A stretch of DNA of 64,000 nucleotides from Antedon bifida (GCA_963402885.1 OY727101.1:18328417-18392416); one strand, 5' to 3'; positions 1 to 17,851 are shown, counted from the stretch's first letter. The notes: a model not told the origin generated them from the sequence alone. Numbers and translations: made by a program.

Positions 1-1
1 T

Positions 2-3000
2 ACGCCAAGTAGAGGAGACTCTACAAGCCGACCAGACTCTACGAACCGAGAGCCTACGGTATTCACAACATCGGTTGAATTCGGTTTGCCGACTGTACAC
101 GAAAGAAAGAACACTGAGGCGTCCAAGCGTAGACGAACACAAAATGAGTCTGAATCAACGGCAATGCTGAAGAATGAACTGTTAGTATATTCATCAACCA
201 CTGCATGGACTTATACAAGGAGAGCTGCATTGCTGGTTTTCTTTATATGTTATATTATTATTTTTGCGCTAGCTATTAGTCTACTTGTTAACGCACCTTG
301 CCAATCAACTGATAACTGGTATGAAACGGGGATCGGGTACCAGATTTTGCCACGATCTTTCAAAGACTCCGATGGAGATGGAATAGGGGATCTTAATGGT
401 AAGACGAAAGTGCCATTGATTATCATGATTTACACATAGCGATAATAGGCATATCTATCGTCACATTAGTATAGGAATAAAGCAATACATATTTAGATGA
501 TTACCAGCATTATAAGATGCTCATAAACTAAATGTTCTTTAAAGACCAAGAAGAGTGCAGTTCTTAGTTGTTTCCATGTTAGAGACAGCAACAAATAATA
601 GACGATACTCCTGCCTGAACAAGCAGTTCAAATAGTTAGTTATAAACAAATATATGAACAGCCCCGTACATAATGTTGAACTCCAGATTCGATAAGAACA
701 GTATAAATAGTTTACTTGATGTTGTTTTGTAGGCATGTAAATCTTTTCTGGTACCGACTTTGGTAGCAGAGCGAATTTGGTTGATGGTATTCACTATCTT
801 CTTTAGGCCACGTCAATATAATATAGAAATTGCACACATGAGTATTGTGGTCATGACAATCTTAAGTCTTTATTTGAAAAAAATGATGATGTGCCCATAC
901 ACTGTATCTCTACCATATTTGGATATACCACTACCATAATTTGGCACATCACACTTTTATTGTTAAACTAGTTTGATAGTGTAGACAGCTTTATGGGGGA
1001 TGATGGTGATCTAAACGATGACAAAATAATAACAGTTGGAATTGATGTATTTTTTACAGGAATAAAAGAAAAACTAGGGTATTTGAAAGGCATTGGTGTT
1101 TCAATTATCTGGTTAGGATCAGTACTAAAAACACCATACAAAGATCTTGGGTACGATGTGTCCAACTTCGTAATGGTAGACCCTGTGATTGGCACAGCTG
1201 AAGATTTTACGAACCTCGTAAATGAAATTCATAAACAAGGTGAGTGAGTTTGGATTGGACGTTAAGCTGTTGGTTTAGCATACATTTCATATTCCAATAT
1301 AACTAAAAAAAAAGAGACAGCAAAATACAAGTTACTAAAAAAATACAATTCGACGTTGTTATCATTTTCGTATGAAAGTAGGCCTATTTACACATTATTC
1401 AGTACGTTACAAAAGTGTCATAGAAAGCATGAAAACAAAATGTTTCGACCAATGGGTGACGGATATGTTTTTAGTTAATCACTGAAACTTAATGTTTTAG
1501 CAAAGGAAAATAATACAAACAACAATGTATTGTTATGAGGTCGAACCGCTTCTACGAAAGAGTGTTCCTCTGTTGCAAAAGAGTGTACCAATAAATTATT
1601 TATTAATAATTAGTAAAAATAATAATAAATATTGTTGATTACAGGTATGTATATTATTCTGGAGATTCCGCCGAACCAGTCCAGTGACGAACATGAATGG
1701 TTTATTGACAGTATGAGTAGTAGAACTTCCCAGTTTAGTGATTACTATATCTGGGCAAATGGTGTCAACGGAGGACCCCCAAACAACTGGGTAAATTTAT
1801 AATATATAATGAATTTAATAATGTACACTGTTAGTAAAGTAAGGTTATGGCCACATCATTGATTCCTTTAAAAATGAATAGAAGTAAAGTTGAGAATGCC
1901 TCGACGTTTCTGTTGTTACTACAATCGTCTTCTGGCGTAAAAGAAATGAAACAATATTAATAAAATTAACATAATTTCTTTATAGAAGAAGAATGTTTTA
2001 AACATAGATCGAAACATCAAATGCATACAAGAATGTATTCAAATTAAGTACGCTGTAGGCCTTAAGCTCTGTCTACACTATCAAACTAGTTTGACAAAAA
2101 ATGTGTGATGTGCCCAAAGGACATCATCATGTCCATATGGGTACATCACATATTGTTGTCACAAGTTTGATAGTGTAGACAGAACTCGGTTTTACGGTGA
2201 TCGTGCTTTCGCTGTCGCAGCCCCAAAACTCTGGAACACTCTACCCCTCGAAATACGCTCATCAAAATCTGTAATCACATTTAAAACTAAACTCAAAACT
2301 CATCTCTTCAGAGAAGCATAATCACACGCTACTACTTGCACATATCTTGGAAAACACAGCGCTTTGAAACCTTTGTCTCTTGCGTTTTATAAATGTTATT
2401 TATTATTATTATTATTAGTTAATTGGAATACATTCTTATTTACATCATGTTGTTGCAGCATAGGAAAAAAAAAGGATTGATTCAATAATAAGCATTATAA
2501 GTTCATTATCGTTATTCATCTCACAGATCAGTGTATATGGAGGGCCTGCCTGGACGTACATGCCGGTGCGCAATCAATGGTATTATCACACATTTTCCGA
2601 ATATGAACCAGATTTAAACTATAGGAACCCTGAAGTAGAAAGAGAAATGACGGTAAGAAGAAAAGAAAAGTTACCGTATTGAATAGGTCTACTTCCAAAC
2701 ATTCTCACTTTAATGGACTAACAGACAGTCAATTTTTCTATTTAGTGAGATGGTATTTTAATAGTTATTAATGATCAATCTATTGATCTTATCCACTAGG
2801 TGAATTTGTTCGCGCGAATCGATATCGAAAGCGTCTCCTTATACGCATGCGTACTCATATTTCCATCTTCCAAATACCTCTCTACGCATGCGTATAAGCT
2901 GATTTCGATTCCCGCGAACAAATTCACCTAGTGGAAAATAGGTTTATCCAATGTTGGAAATATAAATTGAGTTGTTACTGTTCACCTTAGGATGCGATAC

Positions 3001-6000
3001 GTTACTGGCTGTCACAAGATGTCGATGGGCTTTACTTACGTCATGTTAATGCACTATTTGAATCTAGTGAATTGAACCAAGATGAACCAGAAAACCCGGA
3101 TTACCTGAAGTACGATAATGAAACAAAAGTAGGTACAGTAATTCTGTTTGATTAGATTCATATGGTGACAAAGTTTGGGTTAAAATTGTTAGAATTGACA
3201 ACACAAAAAAGCGTTCGTTGCGCTTCACTCTACAATCACTCATTGCAGAAACTATGATGATGATGGCCGTCGGTTATGACATAATTATGCATATCGATTA
3301 TGGCACGCGCATCATTAGTAGATAATTATTATTGTTATTATTATTCGTTGTTTATAAAGCGCCTTCGCAAAGATCAAAGCGTTCTTTTTTTCTACATCAA
3401 CATGTTCTTTCCAATTGTTAAACATTTTCAATTTTGTGTAGGCTAGGCTATACCCATATCAATAACTAACCCGAGCGAAGTTTATAGTGAGGTAGATCAA
3501 CATGTTCTTCCACTTGTTAAAATTGTTCGATTTTGTGTAGGCTAGACTACCCTTTGTGTAGTAACATCCATAACTCTTACCCGACCGAATTTGTATAGTG
3601 GGGTACGGTAAATGTGCTTCTTACACAGCACAGATCCCCTCCATTATTAGCCATTGAATAATGTTGTTATTTATCTTATAGACACTCAAAAGCTACGATG
3701 AGCTGTCCCATATTTATACGAGAGATCAAACCCAAGTCTACGGTGTGCTCAAGAGATGGAGAGACGTCATGCAAGAATACGAGACGATTACAGAAGATGG
3801 CGATGATGATGTCAGAAAGTAAGTACATCATTCAACAAACACTGTTGCTGGAACATTATGTTGTGTTGACTAGTCTAGGTTCTAGACGGAGGTTTGACTT
3901 AATATTAGTACAAAAATAAATATTTTGGCACATATGGCGTTTCACACGTGTATTCCTTGAGCTCGTATCTTCAGACAAAAATCGAAAGGCCGACTCTAAC
4001 ATAAAAACATCCAATAACTTACTACAGACTTGGGCATGTCTAGTTCTCTACATCATGAGTTAGATTTATTCTAGCTCATAAAAGATTATTTATTATATTA
4101 AGGTTATAACTGAAAAATTAAGCTAATATTTTATGAATATTTCCTTGATAGACTGACATATCTGAATTCAAAGAGAGATGTCTTATGTTTTTCGTATAAT
4201 TATGCCGAATGATACATTTTGATAAAAGTTTGTTTCAATGTAGGCCTAATGTTTGGACGTCTTGTACACAAACTTGGAACTTATGACTGAATGAAAAATT
4301 TTACATCTTCATATTTTCTTATTGTGTCGAATACGAATAAAGTATAATAGAGTATAATCTTTTTAGGTTGATGGTTGTGGATGTACGCGGTAGCAGCGTG
4401 GCTGAAACTATTAAATATTCTATCGAAGGGTGGGCAGACTTTGCCTTTAACTACGCCCTCTATGACTCAATAGATGGAAATTACTTGGCTACGCAAATTG
4501 AAGAATGGATGCGAGAAAAGCCGATGGAATCAGTAACTAGCTGGTCTGTAAGTAGACTGCTGTGTTGCCATTTCTTTTGAAAAAGTTTAGTAACATCTCG
4601 AGTTATCTGTATCTTCAATATGGGTTGAAATATTAGATAGCACGCCCTCTCTTGTCGCTTTCTTTCATTTTTTTTCTATTCGCTAGTTTCTAAAGCTCTG
4701 TCTACACTATCGAACTAATTTGACAAAAAAAGAATGATGTGCCCAAATATTGTAGTGATATGCCCAAATATGGTAGTGATATGACATCATCATGTCCATA
4801 TATGGTCACATCACATTTTTTTGTCACATAAAATGTGATAGTGTAGATAGAGCATTCAGCTCTGTCGACACTATCAAAGTTTATGTGAAAAAAAATGTGA
4901 TGCTGCTATATATGGACATGATGATTTTGTTTGTGTGTTAATCATTAAATCATAAAAATAAATTTTGTTCAATTCCTTTATTGTAAATATTAGCAGGTAC
5001 TAACTAAAATAATATCTATATAAAAGTATTCAAATAAAATTAGTTTTTACTTTGTTTTTACTTAGATTAGTTCATGGGATCATCATCGAATCCAATCACG
5101 TTATCCCATTTCCATGGCGATGATGACCCTTTTGTTAACACTTCCGGGGTCACCTGTCATTTATTATGGTGATGAGATTGGTATGAAAGATATACACGTG
5201 ACACATAACATCTCGAGAGATCCGCAAATTAGTAATATAAATGAAACGGTAATTTTAATATATTTTGTAGTTCATTTCTTCAAAATAATTTACAATAACA
5301 CGTGAAAAATGTACACATAAAATGTTTACAATAACACATAGGCCTACATGTTATATTTTGGGTTGAGTCTTTCTGACTTATCGCTGACTCTCCCGGCCCC
5401 CACATTTTATACCGTATGTTATAGGCCTATTAATAATAAAATAATAGAGCATGTATGCCAGTATAATTCGAGTAGACCAAAATACTATAAATCTTTGTTT
5501 CTCCAAGATAAATATCTCTATCTTCATTCAACGATTTGCGAACAAATTATAATTGTTGATACTTTTTAAATAGTTTCGTGGTCTTATATATAACTTATCA
5601 CGTGATGCTTCAAGGTCACCGATGCAATGGTCAAGTAATGCCAATGCAGGATTTTCTGATGTTAACGATCCAGAGAGTCTGTGGCTACCAATCAATACTG
5701 ATTACACGACTGTGAACACACAGGTAGGCCTAATGAACGTATCTAACTAGGAGTATAAATGGGTCCATTATGTATTAAAGGGTGGATCCGTGTTTAACAT
5801 TTCTATTTGTTTTTATTGTAAAATATACAAATTGACAACAATGATAATAGCATCAATAAAGCATCAGTTCGCAGTAAAGAACCCCTTTAACATTAAATTT
5901 GTGAAGTAGTTTTTATTAGGATTTTATAACCAGCCTGATAGTGGCGATGATTCGCTGTTGATCTGGAATGAAAAAAAGAATAAAGAACAGTACTACAAAT

Positions 6001-6777
6001 CGTTGTAAAATCAATTAAAATACGGTTTCTTAAAAATGCTTCAAATATACATAAATTGTATTTGACCCGGAGCTACCCTTTAATGAAATCATCCAAGTGG
6101 CGGATCCAGTGGGTTTTTGCAGGGCGGTATGCAATGAAATAGTGTACTTTGTGTAGGTGTCATTACGAAGAATTCTGGAGGACAGGTATAGACTAACATG
6201 TTCACACGTACGGCGTAAGGCTGGCGTAACGTACTCGTACGTATTTGCGTGTAAACGAGACATTGGCGTTACAACGTCACTCAACGCGTTACAACGCATC
6301 TCTACACCCTTTTCACTATAGCTACCATACTGGATTTCCGTCGTCAATCAAATTTATATTCGAATACATATTTATCTAGGGGGACATTAATGCCGATTTA
6401 CACCATTAATTTTTTTTTTTTTCCATTTCATGCACTATTAGATTCGGAATTCAACGTACCTAAAATCTATCCGTGACCTTGTTGACCTAAGGAGCACACA
6501 AACGTTCAAGGAGGATCAAGTGAGGATTCTACGTGCCCAAAAAGACGTCATCACGTACGCACGCGAGCGTCCTGGGTACCCGACATACTTCGTTGCGGTA
6601 AATTTGGCTGATTTTAGTGTGTTAGACAAATATTACTTGCATGATAGTGATTTGTATGGTAAAGATGAAATTGGTACCGTTGTGTTTAATACACATGGGG
6701 ATATAGGGCAATCGGTTGATATACGTGAGTTAATGCTTGAGGCAGACCAGGCCATTATTGTAGAATTCCCTATCTAG
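2..6777 (+). CDS. SLC3A1-like: SLC3A-family amino-acid transporter heavy chain, rBAT-like (5' end possibly outside window)
   Basis: Ten coding exons: ?-398, 1060-1239, 1645-1790, 2527-2652, 2991-3128, 3682-3818, 4367-4547, 5066-5248, 5574-5723 and 6442-6777. The frame is open to the window edge; the first in-frame ATG at 164 gives 603 aa, and the true start may lie upstream. It is a type II membrane protein: a short cytosolic tail, one membrane segment ([19 protein letters not shown]), then the neck cysteine (NAPCQS) that in this family forms the disulfide to the light-chain transporter. The ectodomain is a GH13-like barrel with [56 protein letters not shown] and [15 protein letters not shown]; the last is strongly rBAT-like. 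The nucleophile position reads DGLYLRHV, with no catalytic Asp, so it should be enzymatically inactive. All nine introns match the downstream paralog in place and phase. The inferred role is trafficking and stabilising an SLC7 light chain at the plasma membrane. A poly(A) signal AATAAA lies at about 7007. Confidence 0.85.
872..993. repeat. MITE family 1 copy (left end degenerate)
   Basis: This is a degenerate copy in intron 1 of the first SLC3A gene. The right terminal repeat (AAACTAGTTTGATAGTGTAG) at 965-984 is clear. The internal words gtgcccat, accatattt and ggcacatcac match the other copies; the left end is eroded. Confidence 0.75.
2062..2186. repeat. MITE family 1, full copy
   Basis: Terminal inverted repeats TTAAGCTCTGTCTACACTAT and TTTGATAGTGTAGACAGAAC enclose the family core (gatgtgccc ... 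gacatcatcatgtccat ... catcacat). There is no coding capacity. It lies in intron 3 of the first SLC3A gene and abuts the LINE fragment. Confidence 0.88.
2187..2450 (+). mobile_element. 3' end of a non-LTR retrotransposon (LINE ORF2 C-terminus)
   Basis: The frame from 2187 to the stop at 2319-2321 encodes 44 residues containing [18 protein letters not shown], then EIRSS, then [10 protein letters not shown]. This is the characteristic extreme C-terminus of CR1/L2/Rex-type reverse transcriptase ORFs. It is followed by an AT-rich tail ending in a (TTA)n run at 2399-2418. The copy is strongly 5'-truncated, as is usual for LINE insertions, and its 5' edge coincides with the end of a MITE. Confidence 0.8.
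2793..2934. repeat. Palindromic MITE (family E)
   Basis: This 142-bp element is almost entirely self-complementary: CCACTAGGTGAATTTGTTCG at the left end and its complement at the right. An inner pair of TACGCATGCGTA words flanks a short pyrimidine-rich loop. It sits in intron 4 of the first SLC3A gene and has no ORF. Only one copy was seen here. Confidence 0.8.
3860..4055. repeat. Dispersed repeat H (tggcacatatggcgtttc family)
   Basis: It shares 'ttttggcacatatggcgttt' and a terminal 'acagacttgggcatgtctag' block with 37,905-38,032 (same strand) and with 44,325-44,465 and 54,190-54,325 (opposite strand). It is an unclassified interspersed element in intron 6 of the first SLC3A gene. Confidence 0.6.
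4691..4855. repeat. MITE family 1, full copy
   Basis: Both terminal repeats are present (TAAAGCTCTGTCTACACTAT and a slightly diverged right end GTGATAGTGTAGATAGAGCA). Two tandem copies of the inner unit atatgcccaaatatggtagtg are present. It lies in intron 7 of the first SLC3A gene. Confidence 0.87.
4858..4930. repeat. MITE family 1, truncated left half
   Basis: A second left end (AGCTCTGTCGACACTATCAA) begins two bases after the preceding full copy and breaks off after tatatggacatgatgat. This indicates insertion next to, or unequal exchange with, its neighbour. Confidence 0.72.
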
Positions 6778-9492
6778 TGTTAAAAAGAGTAAGACGGGGG
6801 TCAGACGGGTTTATTCTCGTTGAACTCAAGCCAAGAAAAGAGATGATTGTGTTTGAAATCCAGCCAAACAGGTAGAAAAGAAGTTCAACATGACCCATGA
6901 TTTATGTTCTCTTTTCCGGATATACTGAGGCCTATGTTGTGTAAAGTCAATCGTCTGAACGTATTCAGCCAAGTTGACATTTGACAAATTTGTATATGTT
7001 TGTAAGAATAAAAATAGGTCTAACGCTGCTGTCGAATTTCATTCAATCTTATTTAATAATTTATGTTAAATACACATAAAAACATGGGTTAATGTAGTTT
7101 AATTTAAACAGGCCTTACAGATAAACACAAAATACAATTTCAAGACAAACAGTAAAACAATCTTTCAAGTTACAAGTTACGATATTTCACAAGTGTATAC
7201 AAAAGTTTATACAAACAAAAGTATGTTTGTGTAGGCAGATGTTGTGCCTATGTATTTGTGTCTACATAAGAAAAAACAGTATATTTGTAGATATAAGATG
7301 TTGTGTCTATAAGAGTAAAAAAGTATAATCTAGGCAGATACATGCCTAGATACTGTTATGCAATGAATGAAAATAAAAGCCCATCCACACAACTCCGATA
7401 GAGAGAATCGACAGTTATTTAATGGCAACGATCATGGAGAAATGGAACGACATTTTTCATCGATGATCGCCATTTGCGCCAACAGATATTTATAATATTA
7501 ATAAGCCTAGATATTACTATTCGATATACGGGTATCTCGCCGCACCCGTTTCTGCACCGTCCGCAAATGTGCTCTTCCGTTTTTATTATAATACTTTTTA
7601 TATGTTCAAACATTGTCCCGTGATACTTCAGTTCTCTGAAATTCATTATTTCTTGATTTATTGACCTTTAAAACACAGACCTTGCCATGCAAAGTATCTA
7701 ATATTGTCTATTAGTTTTAAAAGACCTCATGTGGCTCTAAATTAAAGTGTGTGAACTTTACGGAGGCCCAGGAGGACCAAGCGTACATTATTAATGTCAT
7801 GATTCCTCTGGTTCACATCACTTACGCGTCTTTTGCGTTGTGATCAGGCAGGCCGACATACAGTTGGCGCAGTTTTTATTGCGTTTTAAGATCGGAGATT
7901 TAATTTTAAAAATGCTTTTCGCGATCGTCTCCATCCAGATTTCAAGTGGACCTACGACATAGAACCACTTGTGACAAAGATCCAATCATTGTTTCTCTAC
8001 TTGTTTTGTCACTGTTATGTTTACTCTTGATATTCTGTGACTGAGATAGGAGCGGAGAAATACTCTTGGTCTACTTTGTGTCTCCGTAAGTCTACGGGGT
8101 GCAGTGGTCAGTAGGTGGAAAGGAACATTCACTCAACCGTTTGGTCTCTGGTAACGAACGTACTGTGGTGAACTTTTACAACCCACAGCAGCGACAGCTG
8201 TGAATGTAAATCATTTTGGTCTGGAAAACAGCGTCTAACTATTTATCTCGTTACCCACGGAGAAGAGGATAAACTTTCTGAACCTACTTTCAGATTGAAA
8301 TTTGGAGACACACCACGTATCGTAAGTACTCGTATTTTTTACATAGTTAGTTAGGCTGGTAGTTGTTAGGTACTATGCTTTCGTTTAGTTCGTAGGCCTA
8401 AACCTATAGTCAAAGTTGAGTTCTAACAAATAAAACAACTTAGGCATATAATGATGGATGTCGATGATATGATGACAATGATGTTTTTGGTGTGTCAATG
8501 ATCATATGTTGACAAATTGTTGAAACAATATGATGGAGCCTATTTAAAGATATAGGCCTATTACGATTGTCCCTAAAAACATGACAAATGAAGATTAATA
8601 AAAAAAAAAATTTCAGTTTTGATAAAAAGTGAATAACTTCCGTAGAAAAAAATGTTCACTTATATTTTATATAAAAAGACCAAATAAACGGTTAAAAACT
8701 CATTGAAGTTCAGGCAATTTGACTATTTCCCCGTTAAATTACAGTTTTTAGGTAAACTAAATATATTATATATATATTTTTTGTATACAATTTTTGGTCA
8801 AAGTGAATAACTACATGTGATATTAAAATGGCATATTCAACAGAGAACAATATCTTTAATGAATATTTTATTTAGAGCTTTAAAATAATGATTGTTGTTG
8901 ACACTACTTTAGTTTAGACCTACGAGATAGGCTGGGTAAACTTAAGCAAAGCTCTCAACGGGAGTTATAATTGAATTGACCTGACATGTACGGCACACAC
9001 ATTGTTTTATAATATATTATAATGAACCACTCTTCCAGTGCTTGATTCTCGGCGGCCTATCTATATTAAAATAAGCATTATTATAATAGGCTGCCATTAT
9101 TATTAGTTTGACACTGAGAAAAAGCTTTTCATAACTTAACCACAAATCGAAACCGGGTTCTGTCAAAGGGGGAGCGAGCGAGCTCTATAGAGTACAGTAT
9201 ATTTATAAATATACTGTATAGTTATATTGTGTAGGCCTAACAATACAGTGTTTCGCGCGATTTATAGTGTTTCGCGCCAGCGCCACCAATGTCTAATTTA
9301 ACTATTTTGGTGTAGGGGATTCAATTTATAATTATATTATAGAAATGAAACATATTTTAGAATATGACCACTTTATAACCAAAATATTTGTTTCATAATA
9401 TTAAAATTATTTGGTGATTTAAATCATATGTTTGTTGTATTGAGGTATTTTTTAATTAAAATTGTCAAATACAACTTGCATTATTTTAATCC
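6778..9492. other. Intergenic region between the two SLC3A genes
   Basis: It holds the first gene's 3'UTR with a poly(A) signal near 7007, then AT-rich sequence. A possible noncoding first exon of the second SLC3A gene ends at a strong donor (CGTATC|GTAAGTAC) near 8321; the matching acceptor would be TTTAG at 9664. A perfect 26-bp AT palindrome lies at 9193-9218. No coding exon was recognised. Confidence 0.5.
8660..8860. repeat. Dispersed repeat G
   Basis: It shares 'atacaatttttggtcaaagt', the following gaataacta, and an upstream 'ttaaattacagttttt' block with 33,865-34,035. The two copies are diverged and noncoding. It is probably an old interspersed element; class unknown. Confidence 0.55.
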
Positions 9493-9493
9493 C

Positions 9494-9500
9494 TATAAAA
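9494..9500 (+). promoter_or_regulatory. Possible TATA box of the 4F2hc-like gene
   Basis: TATAAAA lies about 190 bp before the ATG at 9683. A GTGACGTG CRE-like word follows at about 9537. An upstream noncoding exon near 8.3 kb is an alternative, so this is tentative. Confidence 0.3.
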
Positions 9501-9673
9501 AAAAATGGACGCTTCCAAATACCACGCTTTCGGTTCGTGACGTGTGGTCGCGCCCTTCCGTTTTTGTGCCATTGAAAAATTTACAGTCGTTGTGTACGGA
9601 GGTGTTTGTTTATTTGAGAGGCAAATATCTCGATTTATTTGTACGTTATTTTAGCATAATTTAGTGAATTTAA

Positions 9674-14873
<5,200 letters not shown>

Positions 14874-16197
14874 ATATAGCCCAATGATCAGATGGTTAAA
14901 TCTCACATAATAGTGAAGATTTACATCTTCATACAGCTGATACTGAAAAAGAGTGAATTCATAAGAGTACTTTCAGGGCATCTTCCCACATACAAATAAA
15001 AATAAGCATATTTGACTGTTGTTTTGAGCAGATAATCAGCAGATCTAGCCCCTCAAACTCCTTGCTGGTATGCGGGCAGTGAGAGTAGATCACTGCGAGG
15101 TGTTTGTGAATAACAAGTCAAATACACCTAATGGATGAGCTATTCTGCTTCAATAATCTCATTTACCACAAAAGAACCAATTTCTGGCAGCTTGTTGTAT
15201 AGACTTGCGCAGTGCACACATTTTGAGGGCTTTAGTGAATGTATGAATATGTTTTAATTTGCGGTGTTTAAATTATTATTAATGATAAAAATTGTGAAAA
15301 AAATGAAGTAATATAAAATGTGCCCTCTTGCCAAATTTGTAACAGCCATTCATTTTGGGAGACAAGCGTGTACAGTATTATAATTGTACAGCTAGGAATA
15401 TTTTTTGTTGTTCCTTTTTGGCGGATTTATCAGTCTGGTTGCGCCAATGTAACATTGGTAGAACAACAGAGCTGGCTATGTGTAAATGAGCAATATCTCA
15501 ATGTATTTACATAGCAATACAAAATTCAAAAGTAATAATATCTATTCTCTTTGCTGAATTAATGATGGCATGTATCTATAAAAGAAACAAATAAAAGAAC
15601 ATTATTCTTGCCCAAATGTCATTGGTAATTCAGTGAAGAGGTAACTGTTCTAGCAATACTTGATATAAAGTCTTGTCTCCCCCGTGTGTACTTTAGTATA
15701 TGAAGTGTGAATACCCCCGCTTGCATTGTAATTTGGTTGTGCATCGCCTTCTCCTTCATCGTACCTAGCTAAATATGGTGTTGTAATGTTTGCCTTTCAA
15801 TAAAGCCTCTGGAAGTACTAAATATGTATTTTGGAATAAATTATTTTATGAAACTTTACGTTCAGAACAAGGCTGTCGATGGCCTTGTTGCGCCAAGCGC
15901 AGAATCGGTTGCGAGACAATCGGACTACGAGTTATTTTTTTGGCGGTGTCTTTGTACGGCTTTCGGTGTGTGATTACATCACTCTACTACGACGATGAAT
16001 TATGTTTTTAATCGAAGTGGTACAGCGCCCTCTGGCGCTGGCCGTTTATCTGATCACTGACTACGTACTTCTCCATGGTAGTACTAAACAAGTTAAAGTT
16101 AGTGCCAACGTTCAAAAGGTTTCTATGCCTAATCCTACCGAATGTACTTAAAATGTATCCGTGAATGTGTAGGTCTTTTTTCAAACGCTGTATGCTC
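14874..16197. other. 3' flank of SLC3A2-like gene
   Basis: It probably contains the 3'UTR. Candidate AATAAA signals occur near 14,993, 15,588 and 15,799. Short open frames in this stretch show no family features and no splice context. No other gene was recognised. Confidence 0.5.
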
Positions 16198-16361
16198 TTA
16201 AGCTCTGTCTACACTACAAAACTTTATCTGACAAAAACATGTGCCCATAATATGGACATGATGATTTCATATCACTACCGTATTTAAGCATATCACCACC
16301 AATTTGGGCACATCACACTTTTTTTTGTCTCACTAGTTTGATAATGTAGACAGAGCTTTAA
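16198..16361. repeat. MITE family 1, full copy
   Basis: Left end TTAAGCTCTGTCTACACTAC and right end ATAATGTAGACAGAGCTTTA, with the standard core. It lies between the SLC3A pair and the first FABP gene. Confidence 0.86.
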
Positions 16362-16559
16362 ACAATGGAGAAAATATTTCTTCTGAAAAACAACACGCAC
16401 ATCATAAAAACAGGCCTACACAAACCTTTGTTTCGGGAAAATATATTTATTGTTACTGAACAATTGTTTTACATTGTTACCGGCAAGTAAATTAGTTCGT
16501 ATTTACAGTACACTACTGTAGGTGCTTTACGCATTATGTTTTCTTAAACGTAGGCCTAT

Positions 16560-17354
16560 CTAAGCCTTAGTGAAGATTCGTTTGGCGGTGACTCCTTTGT
16601 ACGTCATTGTGACGTGCATTTCTCCGTTCACCAACTCCCTCACAGCTTTCGTTCCTGTGGCTTCCTTGGCGTTGGTGAGGATGAGTTTACCATCCTCCCA
16701 GGCAGACTGAACTGTGACCTCAATGCCTTTAATTTCTTTGATATCTTCATCTATGAAGGTATCGCCAACCTTAAAAAATAAATCGTTAAATAGTTATTAA
16801 ATAAAGTTGTTTGTACAATTTGTACACCTGGATAAGAGAAGTAAAGTGTATTGCCTAAGGATACAAGTACATGCGACGGGAGTTGGATTCGAACCCATGA
16901 TCAGTCGTCCAACGTAGCACTGCGCCACACGCCCAATTTCCAGCGCATTGACTCCCAAAACTGGCCGCTTTATATTTTTGTATACAGTTGTAAAGTATAA
17001 ACGTTAAATATTATAGAACCACATATTATATCAAACATTTCAATATAGTACTGTACATTTTTTTTATACTTTTAAATATTATGTCAAAGGCTTCAACATG
17101 ATATTTTTTTTCGTACGTTATGATTTTATTTTCTAAAAATATATTGTACCGACCTTAAATGAGTTCACTCTGGTCTTGAGCTTAGTGATGGTCTTGATGG
17201 TGAAGTTATCACCATCTTGTTGGATCTCTATGGTAGGAATGGCATCACTGGAAGCTAATTTAGCCTTCAGTTCTGGAGTAATACCGGCTTTCTCCAACAG
17301 AGCTTCAAAGTTCTGTGCATCTTTCAGCTTCCAAGTTCCAGAGAAGTTAGTCAT
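16560..17354 (-). CDS. Fatty-acid/retinoid-binding protein (iLBP family), FABP gene A, 136 aa
   Basis: Two coding exons: 17154-17354 (67 codons) and 16560-16769 (69 codons plus stop). The protein starts MTNFSGTWKL, the usual iLBP opening (F-x-G-T-W). It has the DGDNFTIKT strand turn, then VNSFK|VGDTFIDEDI, and ends VRELVNGEMHVTM ... AKRIFTKA. The arginine in VREL and the arginine of R-I-F correspond to the carboxylate-binding arginines; the usual third residue Tyr is Phe. The intron splits SFK|VGD, about 15 residues before the usual second iLBP intron as I know it from vertebrate genes. The usual first and third introns are absent. The ATG follows a 5'UTR acceptor (TAATCCAG at 17,360-17,367). 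Inferred role: cytosolic carrier of fatty acids or related lipids. Confidence 0.9.
16822..16935 (-). mobile_element. tRNA-derived SINE (family 1) in the FABP A intron
   Basis: On the minus strand an A-box-like GTGGCGCAGTGC is followed by a B box GGGTTCGAATCC (16,885-16,896 on plus). Next comes a tail (cttgtatcc, aggcaa, actttactt) shared with the SINEs inside SLC17 copies 2 and 3. No tRNA acceptor stem or mature tRNA fold is evident. Confidence 0.78.
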
Positions 17355-17851
17355 TTTGTCTGGATTAGAAACAAAATTGTGAATTATGATTACAGAATCG
17401 TTAATTGGAATGTAATTTGAATTGAAATATCATACACATACAAGTCTTTGAATCGGGAAGTTGTTAATTGGAATGTAATGCAAAGGAGAAATGAAATACT
17501 GTATCTTAAGATACATAGGCCTGTCCGTATTGTAGAAAATGACTCAGAAATCCGGAGAGTTATGAAATCGGTTAGTTAAGTGCTCTAACGACTTGTGCCT
17601 TCCAAAATGTGAATAGTATACGTACACACGATTGTAAGTTCGTATTTGAATTGTTTGGAAATGTTAAACTCTTAATTTTAAAAATGAAAACAAAAAAAAT
17701 CAAAAGAAACCAAGCATTTCACGTTTCGGCGATAAATTTAATATAGGACTAAACAAGTAAAAACTAGAAATTCAAGAAAGTAACGCACAACTAAATGTAA
17801 TCTGTAGCCATCTAAAGCGTTAAATTAGGATTGAAACTGCAAAATACTTAC

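Noticed and set aside
86..439. Start of the first SLC3A gene at 86
   Set aside because: The codon at 86 is TTG and the frame is open further left to the window edge. The first ATG is at 164 and the real start may be upstream of the window.
5249..5723. Apparent frameshift between exons 8 and 9 of the first SLC3A gene
   Set aside because: Using the nearest AG (5613-5614) breaks the frame. An acceptor at 5572-5573 (TTTAAATAG) gives a phase-0 exon 5574-5723 reading through DASRSPMQW, as expected for the family and matching the paralog's phase. No frameshift is needed.
9428..9664. 78-residue frame just upstream of the CD98hc-like gene
   Set aside because: AT-rich, no family features, and overlaps the likely promoter and 5'UTR.
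16860..16935. tRNA gene candidate on the minus strand
   Set aside because: A- and B-box-like words are present, but the body and tail match the SINEs in the SLC17 introns and no acceptor stem is apparent.
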